From Lachnospiraceae bacterium (GTDB lineage: Bacteria; Bacillota; Clostridia; Lachnospirales; Lachnospiraceae), in contig FUZG01000016.1 of assembly GCA_900168235.1 (NCBI GenBank), forward strand, positions 17,819 through 81,818: 64,000 nt of DNA, in the 5' to 3' direction. This document shows, in pieces, positions 34,845 through 44,583 of this stretch. The notes beneath the pieces were generated by a model. That model did no database searches and was not told the DNA's origin. It saw only the letters and a list, made by a program, of their open reading frames with translations. The position numbers and the translations under genes were made by a program. Numbering within the stretch: position 1 is the stretch's first letter; every line of letters begins with the position of its first letter.

Positions 34845-36032
34845 ATGGCAAGAAAAGTTGTACTCGCCGGTGCATGCAGAACTGCGATTGGAGTAATGGG
34901 TGGTGCTCTTTCAACGACACCGGCTCCGGATCTGGGAACTATCGTAGTAAAAGAAGCTCTCAAGAGAGCAGGAGTAAAGCCTGAGCAGGTTGACGAAGTT
35001 TACATGGGATGCGTTATCCAGGCAGGTCTTGGACAGAATCCTGCGAGACAGGCAGCATTTAATGCAGGTATTCCGGAAGAAGTTCCGGCAACAACAATAA
35101 ATGTACTCTGCGGATCAGGTCTTCACTGTGTAAATCTCGCGGCAAAGCTTATCGGATCAGGCGATGCGGACATCATCGTGGCAGGCGGTATGGAGAATAT
35201 GTCAATGGCTCCTTATCTTCTTCCTAACGGACGTTACGGTTACAGAATGGGCGCAGGAAACGGTGCTCTTCAGGATTCCATGATAAGAGATGCTCTTACA
35301 GACGCATTTTATAATTATCACATGGGAATGACCGCAGAAAATATCTGTGAACAGTGGAAGCTCACACGTGAAGAGCTTGATCAGTTTGCAGCAGCTTCTC
35401 AGCAGAAAGCAGCTAAGGCTATTGAGGACGGCAAGTTCAAGGACGAGATCGTTCCTGTTGAGATCAAAAAGAAGAAGGAAACCATTATCTTTGATACAGA
35501 CGAGGGACCTCGCGCAGGCGTTACACCTGAAAGTCTTTCAAAGCTTCGTCCCGCTTTCAAGAAGGACGGCGGTCTGGTAACAGCAGGAAATGCTTCCGGT
35601 ATTAATGACGCAGCCGCAGCAATTATCGTAATGAGCGAAGAAAAGGCAAAGGAACTCGGCGTAACTCCTATGGCAACATGGATCGCCGGAGAGCTTGCAG
35701 GCTGTGATCCCCGTATCATGGGAATCGGACCTGTTCCCGCAACAAAGAAGACCATGGCAAAAGCCGGATACAAGATCGATGACTTTGACCTTATCGAGGC
35801 AAATGAGGCGTTCGCAGCTCAGTCTGTAGCTGTACAGAAGGAACTCGGCTTCTCAAGCGATGTTCTCAATGTAAACGGCGGAGCTATCGCACTCGGACAT
35901 CCTGTAGGATGCTCAGGAACAAGAATACTCGTAACACTTCTTTATGAGATGCAGAGAAGAAATGCTCATAAGGGTCTCGCAACTCTTTGTGTAGGCGGCG
36001 GAATGGGCGCAGCAGCTATCGTTGAGAGATAA
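34845..36032 (+). CDS. thlA: Acetyl-CoA C-acetyltransferase (thiolase)
   Basis: Condenses two acetyl-CoA to acetoacetyl-CoA, the entry step to butyrate formation, or runs in reverse in degradation. The 395-residue protein has the acyl-Cys motif in [18 protein letters not shown], the His motif [16 protein letters not shown] and the second catalytic Cys in [10 protein letters not shown]. The start at 34845 has TGGAGG 7 bp upstream. It is monocistronic: own promoter, terminator after it. Its other butyrate-pathway partners (crt, bcd, hbd) are not in the window. The Rex-like operator supports a fermentative role. Confidence 0.94.
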   Translation: MARKVVLAGACRTAIGVMGGALSTTPAPDLGTIVVKEALKRAGVKPEQVDEVYMGCVIQAGLGQNPARQAAFNAGIPEEVPATTINVLCGSGLHCVNLAAKLIGSGDADIIVAGGMENMSMAPYLLPNGRYGYRMGAGNGALQDSMIRDALTDAFYNYHMGMTAENICEQWKLTREELDQFAAASQQKAAKAIEDGKFKDEIVPVEIKKKKETIIFDTDEGPRAGVTPESLSKLRPAFKKDGGLVTAGNASGINDAAAAIIVMSEEKAKELGVTPMATWIAGELAGCDPRIMGIGPVPATKKTMAKAGYKIDDFDLIEANEAFAAQSVAVQKELGFSSDVLNVNGGAIALGHPVGCSGTRILVTLLYEMQRRNAHKGLATLCVGGGMGAAAIVER

Positions 36033-36050
36033 ATAATTTAAAAAATTATG

Positions 36051-36090
36051 AAGTCCTGCGGTTGGGATACTGACCGCAGGGCTTTTGTGC
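36051..36090 (+). terminator. Thiolase terminator
   Basis: AAGTCCTGCGGT (36051-36062) pairs with ACCGCAGGGCTT (36073-36084) over 12 bp with one G-U, followed by TTGTG. Confidence 0.8.
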
Positions 36091-36096
36091 TATAAT
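36088..36096 (+). promoter_or_regulatory. Extended -10 promoter of murE
   Basis: TG-C-TATAAT directly follows the thiolase terminator, about 70 bp before the murE start. The -35 is weak. Confidence 0.6.
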
Positions 36097-36166
36097 GAGT
36101 TGTTTTGAATAGGAACAGATTTCGGATGCCGGAGGAAACTCCGACCGGATGATAGGAGGACGTAAA

Positions 36167-37645
36167 ATGAAGGCCCTGAAAGAGCTTCTTGGTGGACTTG
36201 AATATGAAGTAGTTCGCGGAAATGCAGACGAGACAGAGATTTCAAGCGTAGTTTATGATTCTAATAAGGTTGAGGCAGGATGTCTCTTTATCTGTATTAC
36301 CGGAGCACGCTTCGATGGTCATGATTTTGCGGCGGATGCTGTAAAGGGCGGCGCAAAGGTACTTCTTACAGAAAAAGAAGTGCAGGTTCCGGAGGATTCC
36401 GATGCAGTGATCATCCGCGTTGAGAATACACGATATGCCATGGCATTTGTATCAGCAGCATGGTTTGGTCATCCGGCAGATCACCTTACAGTGATCGGTG
36501 TTACAGGAACAAAGGGAAAGACTACTACAACATATCTTACAAAGGCTGTTCTGGAAGAAGCAGGATATCACGTAGGTCTCGTAGGAACTATCGAGACTGT
36601 TATCGGTGACAAGCATATCCCTGCAAAAAATACAACACCTGAGTCATATGTTCTTCAGGAAACCTTTGCAGAAATGGTACGTGAAGGCATAAATGTTGTT
36701 GTTATGGAAGTATCCAGTCAGGCGCTTATGCTTCACCGTACACAGGGATTCGTGTTTGATTACGGCGTATTCACAAATATCGAGCCGGATCATATCGGTC
36801 CTGCAGAGCACAAGGATTTTGACGATTACCTTAATTGCAAGGCTCTTCTTTTCAAGCAGTGCCGTGTAGGTATCGTAAACAGCGATGACAGCCATACAGA
36901 AAAGCTCCTTGAGGGTCATACCTGTGAGCTTCAGACCTTCGGACTTAAGGAAAATGCAGAGCTTCGCGCAGAAGATACAGAGCTCATTAAGATCCCTGGA
37001 GAGCTTGGCGTACGTTTCCATGTAAAGGGAACCGAGGATATCGCTGATGTAGAAGTAGGCACACCGGGAAGCTTCAGTGTTTACAACGCTCTTTGTGCTG
37101 TAGCTATCTGCAGAAATTTCAATGTTTCTGATGATCAGCTTAAGAAAGCTCTTAAAACTGCTCATGTAAGAGGTAGGATCGAATCCGTTCCGGTTTCTGA
37201 TAAGTTCAGCCTGATAATCGACTATGCACATAATGCAATGGCGCTTGAAAGCCTTCTAACATCCCTTCGTGAGTATGATCCGGGCAGACTTGTGTGCGTA
37301 TTTGGATGCGGCGGAAACCGTGCAAAGAGCAGAAGATTTGAGATGGGAGAAGTGTCCGGAAAGCTTGCGGACTACACCATCATCACTTCAGACAATCCGA
37401 GATTTGAGGAGCCGGAAGATATCATGAATGATATCGAGACAGGCATAAAAAAGACTGACGGCGAATATATAAAGATTCAGGATCGAAAAGAAGCTATCGC
37501 TTATGCGATTCATAACGGAAAGCCGGGTGACCTTATCATCCTTGCAGGAAAAGGACATGAGGATTATCAGGAGATCCGCGGAGAGAAGCATTTCATGGAT
37601 GAACGTGTGCTCATTCAGGAGATCCTTGAGGAAGATCGTCGCTAA
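36167..37645 (+). CDS. murE: UDP-MurNAc-L-Ala-D-Glu:meso-diaminopimelate ligase
   Basis: Cytoplasmic Mur ligase adding the third residue of the peptidoglycan stem. The 492-residue protein has the ATP site GTKGKTT (114-120), the MEVSSQAL segment, the TNIEPDHIG loop and, near residue 400, SDNPRFEEPEDI. DNPR is the recognised mark of meso-diaminopimelate ligases as against lysine ligases, so the cell wall is probably DAP type. The start is fixed by ATAGGAGGA 7 bp upstream. The final strand ends GKGHEDYQ as usual. It is apart from the main mur cluster and leads the priA-rpe block. Confidence 0.95.
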   Translation: MKALKELLGGLEYEVVRGNADETEISSVVYDSNKVEAGCLFICITGARFDGHDFAADAVKGGAKVLLTEKEVQVPEDSDAVIIRVENTRYAMAFVSAAWFGHPADHLTVIGVTGTKGKTTTTYLTKAVLEEAGYHVGLVGTIETVIGDKHIPAKNTTPESYVLQETFAEMVREGINVVVMEVSSQALMLHRTQGFVFDYGVFTNIEPDHIGPAEHKDFDDYLNCKALLFKQCRVGIVNSDDSHTEKLLEGHTCELQTFGLKENAELRAEDTELIKIPGELGVRFHVKGTEDIADVEVGTPGSFSVYNALCAVAICRNFNVSDDQLKKALKTAHVRGRIESVPVSDKFSLIIDYAHNAMALESLLTSLREYDPGRLVCVFGCGGNRAKSRRFEMGEVSGKLADYTIITSDNPRFEEPEDIMNDIETGIKKTDGEYIKIQDRKEAIAYAIHNGKPGDLIILAGKGHEDYQEIRGEKHFMDERVLIQEILEEDRR

Positions 37646-37679
37646 GAAAACGTTTTTCTATCGATAAAAAGGGGATTTG

Positions 37680-39902
37680 ATGCTGGGACTATATGCAGAT
37701 GTCATCATTGAAATTTCACATGAGAAGCTGGATCGTCCGTTTCAGTACAAGATCCCCGAAAACCTTAGGGACACGATCTACCCCGGTGCGAGAGTTGAGA
37801 TTCCCTTCGGAAATGCAAACCGTGTGATACGGGGATATGTTATCAGCATTTCAGACAGACCGGAATTTCCGCCGGAAAGGATGAAGGAGATAATAGGTAT
37901 CCCTGAGGGACTTGGAGAGTCCGGTCCCGAAGATCAGCTGATAAGGCTTGCCATATGGATGAAGAGGCACTACGGCGGAACGCTCATACAGGCATTGAGA
38001 GTAGTTTTCCCTGTAAAAAAGGCTGTTCGCCCCAAGGAAAAAAAGACAGTCATCCTCTGTGTATCACAGGAAAGAGCAGAGGAAGCCGCGGCAGAATGTG
38101 AGAAAAAGCACCGCGTAGCACAGGCAAGGCTTTTACAGGCTCTTGCGTCATGCAGTGAAATGGATCTGTCCCTTCTTAAGGACAGGTTTAATATAGGTCT
38201 TCCTGTTATCCGCAGGATGGAAGAGCATGGATTCATAAAGCTTTCTGTAGAGAAAGACTACAGGAATCCTGCGATAGCAGAGAACAGCCGGAAAAAAGTC
38301 TGCGAACTCACAGAGGCGCAGAGAAGCATCGTTTCTGATTTTGCAAAAAATTATCATATGGGACTAAAGGGAACGTCGTTACTTTTCGGCGTTACCGGAT
38401 CAGGAAAAACTGAAGTCTATATGGAAATGATCGCAGAGGTCATTGCGGACGGTAAACAGGCAATAGTCCTGATCCCGGAGATCGCACTTACATTTCAGAC
38501 TGTCATGCGGTTCAGCGCCAGATTCGGTTCCAGAGTCTCATATCTTCATTCAAAGCTTTCCCAAGGTGAGCGCTATGACCAGTTCTGCAGAGCCCGGGAT
38601 GGCGAGATAGATATAATGATAGGTCCGAGATCGGCACTGTTCACGCCGTTTTCAAATCTTGGGATCATAATAATAGATGAAGAGCACGAAGGCAGCTACA
38701 AGGCAGAGACCATGCCGAAGTATCACGCCCGTGAAACAGCCATAGAGCGTGGACGCCTTGCGGGAGCTGCGGTTGTTCTCGGAAGTGCGACACCTTCGGT
38801 TGATTCTTTTTATCATGCAAAGCGCGGAGAGTACCGCCTGTATCAGCTTTCTGACAGGATATCAGATACGGGACTTCCGATCGTAACAGTTGCGGATCTC
38901 CGGCAGGAGCTTACAAGGGGCAATAGAAGCATATTTTCAGATGTCCTTCGTGAAAAAATGAAGGACAGGCTCAAAAAGAAAGAGCAGATCATGCTTTTCC
39001 TCAACAGGCGTGGATTTGCAGGATTTGTAAGCTGCCGTAAATGCGGAGTTGTAATGAAGTGCCCGCACTGCGATGTTTCGCTGTCACTCCATGGACGCAG
39101 TAAACTCGTGTGTCACTACTGCGGTTACGAAACTCCCATGATAAAGACGTGCCCGGAGTGCGGATCAAAGTATGTGGGAGGCATGAGAGCCGGAACAGAG
39201 CAGGTTGAGGAAGCAGTGAAGCAGATGTTTCCCGAAGCCCGCGTTCTCAGGATGGATGCTGATACTACAAAGGAAAAGGGGGGATATGACAGGATATTGT
39301 CAGCCTTTGCAAATGAAGAGGCGGATATTCTGGTCGGAACACAGATGATCGTAAAAGGTCATGATTTCTCAAAGGTCACGCTGGTCGGTATACTTGCTGC
39401 GGATATGTCTCTTTATGCGAATGATCACAGAGCGGGTGAGAGGACTTTCCAGCTCCTCACTCAGGCAGCGGGACGCGCAGGCAGAGCCGACAGACCGGGA
39501 GAAGTAGTGATACAGACCTATTCCCCTGAGCATTACAGTGTTGCGGCAGCGTCACATCAGGATTATAATGTGTTTTACGCTGAAGAGATCGGATACCGTA
39601 AATTAATGGGATATCCTCCGGTCTCGCATATGCTGAAGGTTCTCATAGAGGACAGAGATCCGGACAGGAGTGCAGAGATGGCGTCGCTTATGGCAGAGGC
39701 GGTACGCGCTTCCGGAAAAGCTGCGGTCATCGGTCCTGCACAGGATTCTATCTGGAAGCTTCGGGATGTCTATCGGAACGTATTTTATATAAGGCATGCC
39801 GATATGGAAGTCCTTGCAGATGTAAAAGATCTGCTGGAGAACTGGAGACGTGACAACCCTACAGGATCAACTCAGGTGCAGTTTGATTTTGACCCTATGT
39901 GA
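37680..39902 (+). CDS. priA: Primosomal protein N' (replication restart helicase PriA)
   Basis: 3'-5' helicase that reloads the replisome at collapsed forks. The 740-residue protein has the N-terminal 3'-DNA-binding domain, Walker A GVTGSGKTEVY, DEEH box IIDEEHEGSYK, and two zinc sites from eight Cys between the helicase lobes (CRKCGVVMKCPHC, CHYCGYETPMIKTCPEC). GRAGRADRPGEVVIQTY forms motif VI. ATG 37680 is taken as start with AAAGGGG 5 bp upstream; the TTG just before it is possible. Confidence 0.95.
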   Translation: MLGLYADVIIEISHEKLDRPFQYKIPENLRDTIYPGARVEIPFGNANRVIRGYVISISDRPEFPPERMKEIIGIPEGLGESGPEDQLIRLAIWMKRHYGGTLIQALRVVFPVKKAVRPKEKKTVILCVSQERAEEAAAECEKKHRVAQARLLQALASCSEMDLSLLKDRFNIGLPVIRRMEEHGFIKLSVEKDYRNPAIAENSRKKVCELTEAQRSIVSDFAKNYHMGLKGTSLLFGVTGSGKTEVYMEMIAEVIADGKQAIVLIPEIALTFQTVMRFSARFGSRVSYLHSKLSQGERYDQFCRARDGEIDIMIGPRSALFTPFSNLGIIIIDEEHEGSYKAETMPKYHARETAIERGRLAGAAVVLGSATPSVDSFYHAKRGEYRLYQLSDRISDTGLPIVTVADLRQELTRGNRSIFSDVLREKMKDRLKKKEQIMLFLNRRGFAGFVSCRKCGVVMKCPHCDVSLSLHGRSKLVCHYCGYETPMIKTCPECGSKYVGGMRAGTEQVEEAVKQMFPEARVLRMDADTTKEKGGYDRILSAFANEEADILVGTQMIVKGHDFSKVTLVGILAADMSLYANDHRAGERTFQLLTQAAGRAGRADRPGEVVIQTYSPEHYSVAAASHQDYNVFYAEEIGYRKLMGYPPVSHMLKVLIEDRDPDRSAEMASLMAEAVRASGKAAVIGPAQDSIWKLRDVYRNVFYIRHADMEVLADVKDLLENWRRDNPTGSTQVQFDFDPM

Positions 39903-39951
39903 TAGGATCGCGTGAGCTGTATATAAGCGGAGCGGTTCGTGACATAATAAA

Positions 39952-39980
39952 TTGTTTTTGTGGTTATATAGTTTTATTAA
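39952..39980 (+). promoter_or_regulatory. Possible internal promoter before def
   Basis: TTGTTT (39952-39957), 17-bp spacer, TATTAA (39975-39980) in the 96-bp gap after priA. Matches are only moderate. Confidence 0.35.
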
Positions 39981-39998
39981 TAACAGGAGTAAATAAGA

Positions 39999-40466
39999 AT
40001 GGCTTTAAGACAGATAAGAACTATCGGGGATGACATCCTCAATAAGAAATGCAAAGAGATCAAGGAGATGACTCCCAGGATCAAAGAGCTCATTGATGAT
40101 ATGTTTGAGACTCTTTATGATGCAAACGGTGTAGGACTCGCAGCTCCTCAGGTTGGCGTTCTCAAGAGACTCGTCATCATTGACTGCGGTGATGATCCGC
40201 ACGTACTGATCAATCCCCGTATCGTTGAGACAAGCGGAGAGCAGACAGGAAACGAAGGATGCCTTTCAGTACCGGGTAAGTTTGGCACAGTTACCAGACC
40301 GAATTACGTAAAGGTAGTATTCCTTGACGAAAACATGCAGCCTGCAGAGCTTGAAGGAACAGAACTTCTTGCCCGTGCTATCTGCCACGAGCTGGACCAT
40401 CTTGACGGAAATCTCTACGTAGACAAGGTAGAAGGCGATCTTTACGAAAACGAAGAGGAAGAGTGA
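39999..40466 (+). CDS. def: Peptide deformylase
   Basis: Metalloenzyme removing the N-formyl group from nascent proteins. The 155-residue protein has all three motifs: GVGLAAPQVG, EGCLSVPG (Cys metal ligand) and HELDHLDG (His ligands and catalytic Glu). The AGGAG site precedes the start by 9 bp. It is coupled to fmt, the enzyme that adds the formyl group; def and fmt are usually adjacent. Confidence 0.95.
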   Translation: MALRQIRTIGDDILNKKCKEIKEMTPRIKELIDDMFETLYDANGVGLAAPQVGVLKRLVIIDCGDDPHVLINPRIVETSGEQTGNEGCLSVPGKFGTVTRPNYVKVVFLDENMQPAELEGTELLARAICHELDHLDGNLYVDKVEGDLYENEEEE

Positions 40467-40471
40467 AAAGC

Positions 40472-41425
40472 ATGAAGATTATCTTTATGGGAACACCGGA
40501 CTTTGCGGTAGGCACCCTTGATGCCCTTGTAGAAGCCGGACACAACGTAACACTTGCAGTAACCCAGCCTGACAGGGTAAAGGGACGCGGAAAAGCTGTT
40601 TCGATGCCTCCTGTAAAGGAATGTGCCATAAAGCACGGCATCTCTGTTTTTCAGCCGGAAAAGGTAAAGGAAGCAGAGGCTGTTGAAAGACTCAGGGCAG
40701 AGGACGCTGATATCATCGTCGTAGCTGCATTCGGTCAGATCCTTTCAAAGGAAATCCTTGAAATGCCGAAGTACGGATGCATCAACGTTCATGCATCCCT
40801 TCTCCCTAAGTACAGAGGAGCAGCACCTATCCAGTGGTCTATAATCGACGGCGAGGAAAAGACCGGAGTTACGATAATGCAGATGAACGAAGGCCTCGAT
40901 ACAGGTGATATCCTGACTCAGAGAGAGGTTCCGATCCTTTCAACTGAGACAGGAGGCTCGCTTTTCGATAAGCTTGCAGAAACAGGTGCAAAGCTCTGTG
41001 TTGAAACTATCACAGAGATCGAAAAGGGAAATATTACACCTGTACAGCAGGATGACAGCCGTTCTTCTTACGCAAAAATGCTCAAAAAAGAGCTTGGACA
41101 GATAGATTTTGAAAAGAGCGCAGAGGAAACAGAACGCCTGATACGTGCATTAAATCCATGGCCCAGTGCTTACACAACAATGGATGGAAACATGGTAAAG
41201 ATATGGGAAACACAGGTGTTACCGGAGGGTGAGGGCACATCAGAAACCCAGGAAACATCGAAGCCCGGAACGATAACAAGTGTTTCAAAGGATTTCTTTA
41301 CAGTTGCGTGCGGAAAGGGTCAGCTGAAGGTTCTTTCTCTTCAGAAAAACGGCAAGAAAAGAATGTCAGCTCACGACTTTATGCTCGGACATACCGTTAC
41401 GGTCGGAACCGTGCTCGGTGAATAA
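40472..41425 (+). CDS. fmt: Methionyl-tRNA formyltransferase
   Basis: Formylates initiator Met-tRNA using 10-formyl-tetrahydrofolate. The 317-residue protein opens MKIIFMGTPDFAV and has the formyltransferase signature NVHASLLPKYRGAAPIQW with GVTIMQMNEGLDTGD, then a C-terminal OB-like tRNA-binding domain. ATG 40472 is preferred (GAGGAAGAG upstream and exact family start); a GTG at 40463 overlapping the def stop would add three residues. Confidence 0.95.
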   Translation: MKIIFMGTPDFAVGTLDALVEAGHNVTLAVTQPDRVKGRGKAVSMPPVKECAIKHGISVFQPEKVKEAEAVERLRAEDADIIVVAAFGQILSKEILEMPKYGCINVHASLLPKYRGAAPIQWSIIDGEEKTGVTIMQMNEGLDTGDILTQREVPILSTETGGSLFDKLAETGAKLCVETITEIEKGNITPVQQDDSRSSYAKMLKKELGQIDFEKSAEETERLIRALNPWPSAYTTMDGNMVKIWETQVLPEGEGTSETQETSKPGTITSVSKDFFTVACGKGQLKVLSLQKNGKKRMSAHDFMLGHTVTVGTVLGE

Positions 41426-41465
41426 CAGGTGATAACACGTCAATCCCCAAAGGAGGAATTTAGAA

Positions 41466-42188
41466 ATGTATTTTAGTCCGTATATGTTTCATGATCCAAC
41501 TTATATACTTGTTCTCATCGGACTTATTTTATCGATGGCTGCATCGGCAAAGGTCAAGTCTACTTTTGCAAAGTATTCAAGGGTCCGTTCCTCAACCGGA
41601 ATGACAGGAGCTGAAGTGGCGTCACAGATTTTAAGGAGAAATAATGTCCTTGATGTGCAGGTAAGACATATAGGCGGAAGTCTTACGGATAATTTCAATC
41701 CCATGAATAAGACTGTAAACCTTTCTGATTCTACTTATGGATCGTCTTCCGTAGCTTCTATAGGCGTAGCTGCTCATGAATGCGGACATGTGCTGCAGCA
41801 TGCAGAAGGCTATCTGCCTCTCACTCTCAGAGCGACCATACTTCCTGTTGCAAATATAGGTTCAAGAGTAAGTATTCCCATGATCTTTCTCGGGATCCTG
41901 CTCGGAGCAGCAAGGGGCGGATTCGGCCAGTCGCTTATCACTATCGGAATATGGCTCTTCTCCTTCGCGGTAGCCTTTCAGATCGTAACTCTCCCTGTTG
42001 AGTTCAATGCCAGCAGAAGAGCTCTTGCGATACTTGAAAGAGATCAGGTGCTTTACCCTGAAGAGCTTAAAATGGCAAAGGAAGTTTTGACAGCTGCGGC
42101 GCTCACATATGTTGCGGCAGCGGCATCATCAGCACTGCAGTTACTGCGTCTGGTTATTCTCTTTGGAGGAAATAGAAGGGATGACTGA
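41466..42188 (+). CDS. Membrane zinc metallopeptidase, YugP family
   Basis: A 240-residue membrane protein with the zincin motif HECGH (His104, Glu105, His108) between hydrophobic segments near residues 11-28, 120-165 and the C-terminal third. This matches the YugP/Zn-peptidase-2 family, often found near fmt and rsmB in clostridia. Substrate unknown. A very strong site AAAGGAGGAA precedes the start, and the 3' end overlaps rsmB by 8 bp. Confidence 0.9.
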   Translation: MYFSPYMFHDPTYILVLIGLILSMAASAKVKSTFAKYSRVRSSTGMTGAEVASQILRRNNVLDVQVRHIGGSLTDNFNPMNKTVNLSDSTYGSSSVASIGVAAHECGHVLQHAEGYLPLTLRATILPVANIGSRVSIPMIFLGILLGAARGGFGQSLITIGIWLFSFAVAFQIVTLPVEFNASRRALAILERDQVLYPEELKMAKEVLTAAALTYVAAAASSALQLLRLVILFGGNRRDD

Positions 42189-43512
42189 AAAGATAAACTT
42201 GAGAGCTGTTGCCTTGGACATTCTCATCGAAACAGAGAGTGATGAGACCAAGGCAGGAGAGCTCATAAGGTCCGTTCTGGACCGGTACGGTTATCTTGAT
42301 ACAAGGGATCGTGCATTCATAAAAAAACTGACTGAAGGTACGCTGGAGCGGCGGATCACATTGGATTATGTGATCGACCGCTTTTCCCGTGTTAAGACGG
42401 CAAAAATGAAGCCTGTCATCAGGGAAGTGCTCCGCATGAGTGTTTTTCAGCTGTTATATATGTCTCATGTTCCTCAGAGCGCTGTCTGCAATGAGGCGGT
42501 AAAGCTAGTGAGAAAGCGCCGCATGAACGGTCTGTCAGGTTTCGTGAACGGTGTTCTTAGAAATATCATCCGTGAGCCCGTGAATATCGAAGAGCTTACA
42601 GACCTTTCAGTCAAGTATTCGATGCCGGCGTGGATAACTGAGCGTTTCACAGAGGAATTTGGACGGGACACAGCAGAGGATATCTTCAGGGCTTCTCTTG
42701 AGAGCAGACCTGTTTTTATCCGCACAAATAAGTCAGCTGTAACTCCTGATGAATTATATAAAAAGCTGACAGACGGCGGTATTCAGGTAAAGAAGATAGA
42801 GGAACACGACGGAGCTTTCGAGGTTTCAGGATATGAGGCGATCGACCGCATACCTGAGTTTATCGACGGACTGTTTTCTGTACAGGACTTAAGCTCCATG
42901 ACAGTCGGCGAATTTGCCGCTGGAGATTTCAGAAACGCATCTCAGGTTTATGAGACAGAGGGAGCCGCGGAGCTTTCGGATAATATTCACGTGATAGATG
43001 TCTGTGCTGCACCCGGCGGAAAATCCTGTCACACAGCGGAGCTCATAAAGGGACGCGGAACAGTAGAAGCAAGAGACATCTCTGACAGAAAGATAGAGCG
43101 TATCCTTGAAAACAGAGACCGCTTAAAGCTCGATAATCTCGACGCAGTCGTAATGGATGCGTCAGTTCACAGCGAAGAGTCGGACAACACCGCAGATATA
43201 CTGATATGTGATCTGCCATGTTCGGGACTCGGAGTAATGGGCAGAAAAAATGAACTGAAATACAGAGTCAAGCCGGAAGATATCGGTGCACTGGCAGAGC
43301 TTCAGAGAGAGATTCTCAAAGCATCCGTGCCGTATCTCAAGACCGGAGGACGTCTTGTATTTTCGACATGCACCATTACCCACGAAGAAAGTACCGATCA
43401 GAAGAAATGGATCGAAACAGAGCTTGGGCTCAAGCTTGAAGCTGAGAGAATGTATCTTCCTTCATCTGGAGGCGCGGATGGATTTTATGCAGTGTCATTC
43501 AGGAAGATATGA
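42181..43512 (+). CDS. rsmB: 16S rRNA m5C967 methyltransferase RsmB
   Basis: Methylates a cytidine of 16S rRNA. The 443-residue protein has an N-terminal NusB-like RNA-binding domain (LIRSVLDRYGYLDTRDRAFI) and a Rossmann domain with SAM motif VCAAPGGKSCHTAELI, DLPCSGLGVMG and the catalytic Cys in STCTI. GGAGGA precedes ATG 42181 by 10 bp; the frame is open 24 codons upstream inside the YugP gene but lacks support. An acidic insertion near residues 245-265 (YETEGAAELSDN) is unusual but keeps the frame. Confidence 0.93.
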   Translation: MTEKINLRAVALDILIETESDETKAGELIRSVLDRYGYLDTRDRAFIKKLTEGTLERRITLDYVIDRFSRVKTAKMKPVIREVLRMSVFQLLYMSHVPQSAVCNEAVKLVRKRRMNGLSGFVNGVLRNIIREPVNIEELTDLSVKYSMPAWITERFTEEFGRDTAEDIFRASLESRPVFIRTNKSAVTPDELYKKLTDGGIQVKKIEEHDGAFEVSGYEAIDRIPEFIDGLFSVQDLSSMTVGEFAAGDFRNASQVYETEGAAELSDNIHVIDVCAAPGGKSCHTAELIKGRGTVEARDISDRKIERILENRDRLKLDNLDAVVMDASVHSEESDNTADILICDLPCSGLGVMGRKNELKYRVKPEDIGALAELQREILKASVPYLKTGGRLVFSTCTITHEESTDQKKWIETELGLKLEAERMYLPSSGGADGFYAVSFRKI

Positions 43513-43536
43513 TGCATATAAAAGCAAAGGAATAAT

Positions 43537-44583
43537 ATGTCAAAGCAGGATCTTAAATCACTGACAATAGAAGAACTCACAGAAGTGGTTTTATCACTGG
43601 GAGAAAAGAAGTTTCGTGCAAAACAGCTTTATGACTGGATGCACGTAAAGCTTGCCCGTTCCCTCGATGATATGACAAATCTTCCGAAGAGCTTAAGGAC
43701 TAAGCTTGCGGAAGAATACACCATGACATCTCTGGAAATAGTTGATGTTCAGGTATCAGCGATTGACGGTACCAGAAAATTTCTCTTTGGACTTTCTGAC
43801 GGAAACGTCATCGAAAGTGTCTGGATGAAATATAAGGACTGGGCATCAGTATGCATCTCATCACAGGTGGGATGCAAAATGGGATGCAGATTCTGCGCAT
43901 CAACTCTTGACGGATGCGTACGCTCCCTGACACCCGGAGAGATGCTCGATGAGATATACAAGATCCAGAGTGAGATGGGCGTAAGAGTCAGCAATATCGT
44001 TGTCATGGGAAGCGGTGAGCCTCTTGATAATTACGATAATCTGGTGAAGTTTATCCGCATGATAACGGATGAAAACGGACTCAATATCAGCGGAAGACAT
44101 ATCACGGTCAGCACCTGCGGTCTTGTGCCCCAGATGTACCGTCTTGCTGAGGAAAAGTTTGAGATAACCCTTGCTCTTTCTCTTCATGCACCTAACGATG
44201 AGAAGCGTAAGAGACTCATGCCTATCGCAAATAAATATTCATTAAGTGAAGTGATCCCGGCGTGCAGGAACTACTTTGAAAAGACCGGACGCAGGATCAC
44301 CTTTGAGTATGCCCTGACAGCAGGAGAAAATGATTCTGATGCGGATGCAGAGGAGTTATCCAGACTGATCGCGGGCTTAAATGCACATGTAAATCTTATA
44401 CCGGTAAATCCCATTAAGGAGCGTTCCTTTGTAAGGTCAGATTTAGAGCGGATCCAGCGCTTCAAATCGAAACTTGAAAAAAACAGAATTAATGTTACTA
44501 TTAGAAGGGAAATGGGGAAAGATATCGATGGCGCCTGCGGGCAGCTCCGGAGGAAACACATGGAGGAACACGTTTCATGCTGA
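43537..44583 (+). CDS. rlmN: Dual-specificity 23S rRNA/tRNA m2A methyltransferase RlmN
   Basis: Radical-SAM enzyme methylating A2503 of 23S rRNA and A37 of tRNAs. The 348-residue protein has the cluster motif CKMGCRFCAS (C-x3-C-x2-C), the MGSGEPLDN segment, and the C-terminal FVRSDLERIQRFKSKLE region with the methyl-carrying Cys in DGACGQL. Cfr is a paralogue but would lack this context. The stop overlaps the PP2C gene by 7 bp. Confidence 0.95.
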   Translation: MSKQDLKSLTIEELTEVVLSLGEKKFRAKQLYDWMHVKLARSLDDMTNLPKSLRTKLAEEYTMTSLEIVDVQVSAIDGTRKFLFGLSDGNVIESVWMKYKDWASVCISSQVGCKMGCRFCASTLDGCVRSLTPGEMLDEIYKIQSEMGVRVSNIVVMGSGEPLDNYDNLVKFIRMITDENGLNISGRHITVSTCGLVPQMYRLAEEKFEITLALSLHAPNDEKRKRLMPIANKYSLSEVIPACRNYFEKTGRRITFEYALTAGENDSDADAEELSRLIAGLNAHVNLIPVNPIKERSFVRSDLERIQRFKSKLEKNRINVTIRREMGKDIDGACGQLRRKHMEEHVSC